Part shown: positions 44,744 through 49,831 of the stretch, piece after piece | Layout of the letters: each line of letters opens with the position of its first letter | How positions within the stretch are numbered: the first letter of the stretch is position 1 | From: Sedimenticola sp. | Lineage (GTDB): Bacteria; Pseudomonadota; Gammaproteobacteria; Chromatiales; Chromatiaceae | Length of the DNA stretch: 49,831 nt | Assembly: GCA_026983675.1 (NCBI GenBank) | Contig: JALSTP010000133.1 | Coordinates: forward strand, 1 to 49,831 | Direction of reading: 5' to 3' | Notes under the pieces: generated by a model | Told to the model about the DNA's origin: nothing | Databases searched by the model: none | The model's input: the letters and a program-made list of their open reading frames with translations, nothing else | Made by a program: the position numbers and the translations under genes

Positions 44744-45244
44744 ATGCGGACGAAACGACACACTTTTCTACGGGTCATCGCCGTCTTGTTGGCAGCGGTC
44801 TCCTTCAGCACCTGGGCATCGACCGGAAGCGTCGCACCCGATTTCACCCTCAAGGGCCGGGACGGCCGCAACATCAAACTCAGCGAGCTGCGCGGCGAGG
44901 TGGTGATGATCAACTTCTGGGCCTCCTGGTGCGCGCCTTGCCGCCAGGAGATGCCTCTGCTCAACGACCTCTACCAAAGATACCGGAAGCTGGGCTTTAC
45001 CCTCCTCGGCGTCAATGTGGAACAGAATCCACGCGCGGCGAAGCGGCTGCTGAAGGATATCCCGGTGGACTTTCCAGTGCTGTTCGATGACCGCAACGAG
45101 GTGAGCAAGGCCTACGATATATCCGCCATGCCAAGCACCGTGTTGGTGGATCGCGACGGCCATATCCGCTTCGTACATCGTGGCTACAAGCCAGGACTGG
45201 AGGAACGCTACCAGCAGCAGATCCGCACTCTGATCCGGGAGTGA
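44744..45244 (+). CDS. TlpA-family thiol-disulfide oxidoreductase
   Basis: A 166-residue periplasmic thioredoxin-like protein with signal sequence, active site WCAPC (Cys63, Cys66) and cis-proline region AMPSTVLVDRDG. It should reduce disulfides outside the cytoplasm, possibly the haem-binding cysteines of the cytochromes in this locus or the Cys-rich end of the DUF4266 lipoprotein next to it. It starts 10 nt after the barrel gene. Confidence 0.9.
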   Translation: MRTKRHTFLRVIAVLLAAVSFSTWASTGSVAPDFTLKGRDGRNIKLSELRGEVVMINFWASWCAPCRQEMPLLNDLYQRYRKLGFTLLGVNVEQNPRAAKRLLKDIPVDFPVLFDDRNEVSKAYDISAMPSTVLVDRDGHIRFVHRGYKPGLEERYQQQIRTLIRE

Positions 45245-45246
45245 GA

Positions 45247-45468
45247 ATGCGCACTGCCCCGCTTTTCGCCCTTGTACTCCTTCTGCTGGAGGGATGCGGC
45301 ATGTCGCCCTGGGTGAAACCCTACGAACGGGCTCACCTCGCCGACCCGATCATGCGCTTCGAACGCAATCCGGTCTCCTCTTCATACCGTCATCACGTCT
45401 TCCAGGCCCGCGAAGGAGCGCGCGGCGCGGAGAGCAGTCAAGGGGGGGGCGGCTGTGGCTGTAACTGA
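45247..45468 (+). CDS. DUF4266 lipoprotein
   Basis: A 73-residue lipoprotein (LLLEGC, Cys17). The conserved core WVKPYERAHLADPIM and the glycine-rich tail ending GGGGCGCN match DUF4266. ATG 45247 follows GGGAG at 5 nt; a GTG at 45241 overlapping the TlpA stop is an alternative. The last 14 nt overlap the DUF3570 gene. Genes of this family are commonly found beside DUF3570 and ApbE genes, as I recall. Function unknown. Confidence 0.83.
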   Translation: MRTAPLFALVLLLLEGCGMSPWVKPYERAHLADPIMRFERNPVSSSYRHHVFQAREGARGAESSQGGGGCGCN

Positions 45469-46600
45469 TCACATCCTCCGATGGGTTGTTATCGCGGCCG
45501 CGGGCCTTTGTGCAGCAGAGGTCTCTGCGGGCGTTCTACCCGAGGACCGGGCGGACGCCCTCTATCACAGCTACGACGGCGGCGGTGTGGAGGTGAACGG
45601 CCCGTCATTGCTGGTCCGGAAATCCCTCGGTCAGAATGTCTCGGTTTCCGCCAGGCACTACGTGGACGCCATCTCCAGCGCTTCCATCGACGTGGTGACC
45701 ACCGCCAGTCCCTATGAAGAGGAACGGACCGAAAACGGCCTTGGCGTCGACTACCTTGCCGGTGACTCCACCATGAGTCTGAACCTCACCACCAGCTCCG
45801 AGAACGACTATGAAGCGAAGACCTTCGCCTTCAGCATCGGCATGGACATGTTCGGCGACCTCACCACCGTGAGCCTTGGCTACTCCGTCGGGCAGGACAA
45901 GGTGGGCAAAACGGGCCAACCCGAATTTTCCAAAGACGTGGACCGCCAGAGCTATCGGCTTGGCCTGTCCCAGATACTCACCAAGGACTGGCAGGCGGAG
46001 CTGGGTCTGGAGACCATCACCGACGAGGGTTTTCTCAACAACCCGTACCGCAGCGTGCGCTACCTCGACCCGGCCAGCCCCAAAGGCTACAGCTACGAGC
46101 CGGAGGTCTATCCCCACACCCACACCAGCAATGCCGTCTCGATCCGAACCGGTTACTACCTGCCCTGGCATGCGTCGCTCAAAGGCGAGTATCGCTACTT
46201 CACCGACACCTGGGGCATCCGCGCCCACAACGCGGAGATCGGCTACACCCATCCCCTCGGCAACCACTGGACGCTGGATCTGAGCTACCGTTACTACACC
46301 CAGACCGCCGCCGATTTCTATGCCGACATATTTCCGCGACAACAGGCGCAAAACTACCTCGCCCGCGACAAGGAACTGAGCACCTTCCACAGCCACACCT
46401 TCGGCGCAGCGGTCAGCTATCTGTTCGAACCGGCAGGATGGCGCTTCATCGATCACGGTTCGCTGACTGCGTCATACGACCATATGTTGTTCCGCTACGA
46501 GGACTTTCGTGACCTCAGCGCGGCGGGTCCCGCAGGCGAGGAGCCGCTGTACGACTTCACCGCCAGTGTGATGCAGCTCTACCTCTCGATCTGGTATTGA
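45455..46600 (+). CDS. DUF3570 protein, candidate ApbE substrate
   Basis: A 381-residue exported protein starting at GTG 45455 (preceded by a G-rich ribosome site) with a signal peptide ending near VSAGV. The mature chain is rich in amphipathic strands and ends in LYLSIWY, consistent with an outer-membrane beta-barrel. Near the N-terminus VDAISSASIDV (Asp71, Ser74, Ser77) resembles the ApbE flavinylation motif Dxx(S/T)GA(S/T), with Ser in place of Gly. ApbE is encoded in the other arm of the locus. Covalent FMN here would put a flavin at the outer membrane beside haem proteins. Family assignment is good; flavinylation is a hypothesis. Confidence 0.85.
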   Translation: MAVTDHILRWVVIAAAGLCAAEVSAGVLPEDRADALYHSYDGGGVEVNGPSLLVRKSLGQNVSVSARHYVDAISSASIDVVTTASPYEEERTENGLGVDYLAGDSTMSLNLTTSSENDYEAKTFAFSIGMDMFGDLTTVSLGYSVGQDKVGKTGQPEFSKDVDRQSYRLGLSQILTKDWQAELGLETITDEGFLNNPYRSVRYLDPASPKGYSYEPEVYPHTHTSNAVSIRTGYYLPWHASLKGEYRYFTDTWGIRAHNAEIGYTHPLGNHWTLDLSYRYYTQTAADFYADIFPRQQAQNYLARDKELSTFHSHTFGAAVSYLFEPAGWRFIDHGSLTASYDHMLFRYEDFRDLSAAGPAGEEPLYDFTASVMQLYLSIWY

Positions 46601-46613
46601 GAAGAATACTGAC

Positions 46614-46678
46614 TATTGACCCGGCAACGATACGGCACGCCACGGCTGAATACGATATATATCGTTGCCGGGTTGATA
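46614..46678. repeat. 65-bp palindromic repeat (copy A)
   Basis: The arms 46614-46632 and 46660-46678 (TATTGACCCGGCAACGATA and its near reverse complement) pair at 17 of 19 positions and enclose GGCACGCCACGGCTGAATAC. It lies 13 nt after the DUF3570 stop and 11 nt before the stop of the convergent CARDB-like gene. It could act as a two-way terminator. It is in the opposite orientation to copies B and C. Confidence 0.75.
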
Positions 46679-46689
46679 TAAACCCGGCT

Positions 46690-47754
46690 TCAGTACTTCG
46701 GTACATGACCGGGACGGCGGAGGTTTTCAGGATTCACGGGGACGCCCGGAACCGGCTCCGTCGCCGGACGCTGCCTGTTTTTCCTTGGCAGGACGGGCGA
46801 CCGCCCGGGAACCGCATGCATGTGACACATCAGATAGAGCTCCTTTGTGTTATTGGACTCGTTGCTTTCAAGGATGTTGTTGCGGTCGTCGATGACCACC
46901 TTGAACCGGGCGCCCCGGTCGATTGCCCGGTCGGGAGTCACGGTGATGGTGCCGCCCGGCCTTTGTAATTTTCTGGTCGGGTCGAACTCGTTGAATTTCA
47001 TCCTGGCAAATACCTGCCAAGGCTGGGTTGGCTGACTGCGGGTATAAAGCGCAAGGGCAGCACCGTTGCCCTGCCAGGCATGTGCCGAAACCTCTCCCCC
47101 CAGGTTTTTGATCTTCACCCGGGGGTAACAGTAGCGTCCCACGCTTTTCACACCCACGGAAAGTATCGCCAGATCTGCTTGCCTGCGCACCTGTCTGTGG
47201 ACCCTGCTGGTAAGCTCGACAAGCCGGCTGTTGTCATCGTATCGGCTTTCCCGCTGGGGCGACTGCAGGACTATGCCGAAACTGTCGGTACCCTGGAATT
47301 TTCTTTCTGTGACAAAGCTGAAATTTGCATTGGGGCTGGAATAAAACCGGCCGATGGCGCGCTGCATCGGATCGAGCTGGGCCAGACTGTGCTCTTCCCA
47401 GAGGGCAAAGCGCTGTTTCCTTTGGTCAAAACGGTAAATCCTGATCTTTGTCCGCTGAGAAAATGTCTTGAAGGGAACGGTGAAATATTCGACCCTGCCC
47501 GCAACTCGACTGGTCACGGTGGCGTCATGGTTGATCGTGATACCTATCCTGCCGTCCCGCATGGCCTTGACCGATGCGATATACAGATTGGGATAATGGG
47601 GTGAGGCATTCGATTCAAAAAGGGAACCGACGACCTCCTGAAATAGCTTGACGACCATGGGCTTTGGCATGGCAAAGACAAGCGTGCTGGGAATCGTCAG
47701 GGAAAGAAAGAGCCCAATGCCAGGGAAGCCAAGCTTCATCCTCTTGTTCTTCAT
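46690..47754 (-). CDS. Secreted CARDB-like protein of unknown function
   Basis: A 354-residue exported protein starting at ATG 47754 (AAGGAG 6 nt upstream) with a signal peptide ending near VFAMPKP. The N-terminal 170 residues are unassigned. Residues about 185-295 resemble a CARDB adhesin-like fold (ADLAILSVGV, VKIKNLGGEVS, and the diagnostic NNILESNESNN). The tail is proline and arginine rich. Copies A and B of the palindromic repeat flank the gene in inverted orientation, which may point to acquisition or rearrangement. Confidence 0.75.
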   Translation of the reverse strand: MKNKRMKLGFPGIGLFLSLTIPSTLVFAMPKPMVVKLFQEVVGSLFESNASPHYPNLYIASVKAMRDGRIGITINHDATVTSRVAGRVEYFTVPFKTFSQRTKIRIYRFDQRKQRFALWEEHSLAQLDPMQRAIGRFYSSPNANFSFVTERKFQGTDSFGIVLQSPQRESRYDDNSRLVELTSRVHRQVRRQADLAILSVGVKSVGRYCYPRVKIKNLGGEVSAHAWQGNGAALALYTRSQPTQPWQVFARMKFNEFDPTRKLQRPGGTITVTPDRAIDRGARFKVVIDDRNNILESNESNNTKELYLMCHMHAVPGRSPVLPRKNRQRPATEPVPGVPVNPENLRRPGHVPKY

Positions 47755-47817
47755 CTGATGCTCCTTAGAACTTCGTCGGACCTTCAAAGCGAGAATCACT
47801 GAAGAGCGGTCCCCACC

Positions 47818-47834
47818 AAATCTGACAGACTCCT
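47818..47834. repeat. 17-bp motif shared with the window start
   Basis: AAATCTGACAGACTCCT here matches AAATCCGACAGACTCCT at 117-133 with a single difference. Both lie in non-coding DNA, this one between the start of the CARDB-like gene and repeat copy B. It may be part of a dispersed intergenic element or a binding site. Confidence 0.4.
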
Positions 47835-47854
47835 TGCTCTGATGCTATAAAATC

Positions 47855-47900
47855 ATTGACCTGACAACGATATACATCGTATCCAGCCGTGGCGTGCCCC
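47855..47900. repeat. Palindromic repeat, copy B (right arm degraded)
   Basis: ATTGACCTGACAACGATATA and the core CGTATCCAGCCGTGGCGTGCC align with the reverse complement of copy A and with the left half of copy C. The expected right arm is only recognisable as CTATTCCGGGA (47900-47910), which now forms the last codons and stop of the hemerythrin-like gene. Confidence 0.65.
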
Positions 47901-48346
47901 TATTCCGGGATGGCTTCGGCGCCGATGCCTGCATGTTCCAGCCTGGGGAAGAGGATCTTCTCCTCCTGTTCCACGCGGGTACCCAGCCGCTCGAAGAGAT
48001 CCAGGGTGTCATCGATGAAGGCCTGGGTGAAATCGAAATCGCAATTCTTCAACCATTTCTTCTGGTAGTCGCCCAATGCGCGGCGCAACGACTGTTCACC
48101 GCTCTTGAAGCCCCATGCCACCGATTTGATCTTCGGATCGTCGGACACGAGCAGCGACGGATAGAGATCCTTGTCCTCGCCCTCCACGTGGTCAGAAATC
48201 TTCTTGACGATATCGCACAACATGTCATGTGCCGTCTTGGCCAGCGGCTTGATGGCCAGATCCTTCTCGTTCAGCATCGGCCGGATCTCCTCCACCATCT
48301 GCGCGATCTCTTTGTGTTCCTGCCGAAGCGTACTGATATTTCTCAT
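47900..48346 (-). CDS. Hemerythrin-like (HHE) domain protein
   Basis: A 148-residue cytoplasmic four-helix protein. Candidate diiron ligands His11, His40, His53 and Glu57 (in SDHVEGEDKDLYP) are present. In the fourth helix the usual His is replaced by Arg124 (TRVEQEEKILFP), although the Glu pair remains, so the metal site may be altered. GGAGGAGAGG precedes the ATG. Possible roles are oxygen, NO or iron-stress sensing. It is divergent from katG, which suggests a shared stress context. Its stop lies in repeat copy B. Confidence 0.8.
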   Translation of the reverse strand: MRNISTLRQEHKEIAQMVEEIRPMLNEKDLAIKPLAKTAHDMLCDIVKKISDHVEGEDKDLYPSLLVSDDPKIKSVAWGFKSGEQSLRRALGDYQKKWLKNCDFDFTQAFIDDTLDLFERLGTRVEQEEKILFPRLEHAGIGAEAIPE

Positions 48347-48515
48347 CTTACCTCTCCTCCAGTGGTGTGACTGCGGGCGGATTCTTCCGCCTCTGTTGAT
48401 ACAACTATAGACCGTTTCCCCGAAAAAAAGTAAGGGATGATCTCAATTGCCCGTGCTTCTTCCAACGCAGCTTTCGCATGCCTCTTTGCCCTGCTCGTTC
48501 TCAATCCACAGATCC

Positions 48516-48552
48516 ATAGCGAAACACTATCTCAATGATTACTTCAATCAAT
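48516..48552. promoter_or_regulatory. OxyR-type operator upstream of katG
   Basis: The pattern ATAG-N7-CTAT-N7-ATTA-N7-CAAT occupies 48516-48552 with the exact 4-7-4-7-4-7-4 spacing of the OxyR consensus ATAG-N7-CTAT-N7-ATAG-N7-CTAT. The first half-site pair is perfect and the second has three mismatches in eight positions. It ends 77 nt before the katG ATG, as expected for activation, and a TTGGAT (48552-48557) at its edge could be the -35 box. I do not see a strong -10. Confidence 0.75.
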
Positions 48553-48626
48553 TGGATATATTTCATGACGTGGCCCACACTCAAACTACACCCACCCCAC
48601 CACCGTCGTGGATACGACAGGAGTAG

Positions 48627-49831
<1,205 letters not shown>

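Overview
The window looks like a chromosomal segment of a GC-rich, sulfur-oxidising gammaproteobacterium (Chromatiales-like). The main clue is a complete soeABC set for cytoplasmic sulfite oxidation. An XrtA/EPS-type polysaccharide operon, RND/HlyD-type adaptors, c-type cytochromes, a Tat substrate and an OxyR-type operator before katG also fit a Gram-negative proteobacterium. The taxon is an inference; there is no rRNA or tRNA gene. I see no CRISPR array, phage or insertion sequence.

Layout. (1) 1-755: gene-free leader with an 88-nt stem-loop. (2) 756-5903, plus strand: start of an exopolysaccharide operon (sugar-phosphate transferase, Wzz/GumC-like chain-length protein, BY-kinase-like ATPase, ExeA-like AAA ATPase); no exosortase or polymerase follows. 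(3) 5950-11482, minus strand: soeA-soeB-soeC and a secreted alpha/beta hydrolase. (4) 11702-22088, plus strand: five genes that look like one dedicated envelope or export machine: a GAF-HlyD membrane fusion protein, a PqqD-M50 metalloprotease-HlyD fusion, a short SecA paralogue, a periplasmic HlyD adaptor with SPOR-like repeats, and a PAS-GGDEF-GGDEF-EAL protein. (5) 22252-25075: a small secreted protein, a DUF481 outer-membrane protein and an OpgC-like membrane protein. (6) 25062-46600: a divergent envelope redox locus of about 21.5 kb. The minus arm (40305 to 25062) encodes a monohaem cytochrome, a dihaem LamG lipoprotein, a Tat-exported DUF1501-like protein, three TPR proteins, small secreted proteins, an ExbB-ExbD-ExbD-TonB-like motor and ApbE. 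The plus arm (40603 to 46600) encodes a HzsA-like dihaem propeller lipoprotein, two beta-barrel proteins, TlpA, a DUF4266 lipoprotein and a DUF3570 protein. (7) 46690-48346: a CARDB-like secreted protein bracketed by inverted copies of a palindromic repeat, then a hemerythrin-like protein. (8) katG, cut by the window end, behind an OxyR-type operator.

How the parts may work together. In region 6 the genes are translationally coupled, often by 4-nt stop/start overlaps. Together they suggest a proton-motive-force-driven complex spanning the envelope and connected to haem and flavin redox proteins. ApbE attaches FMN to secreted proteins, and the DUF3570 protein carries a sequence close to the flavinylation motif, so it is a candidate substrate. 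Region 4 combines a SecA motor with a membrane metalloprotease and three adaptor modules, a combination I cannot match to any described secretion system. These two loci are the best candidates for undescribed biology. A third signal is a family of palindromic repeats with three copies, each placed at a gene 3' end.
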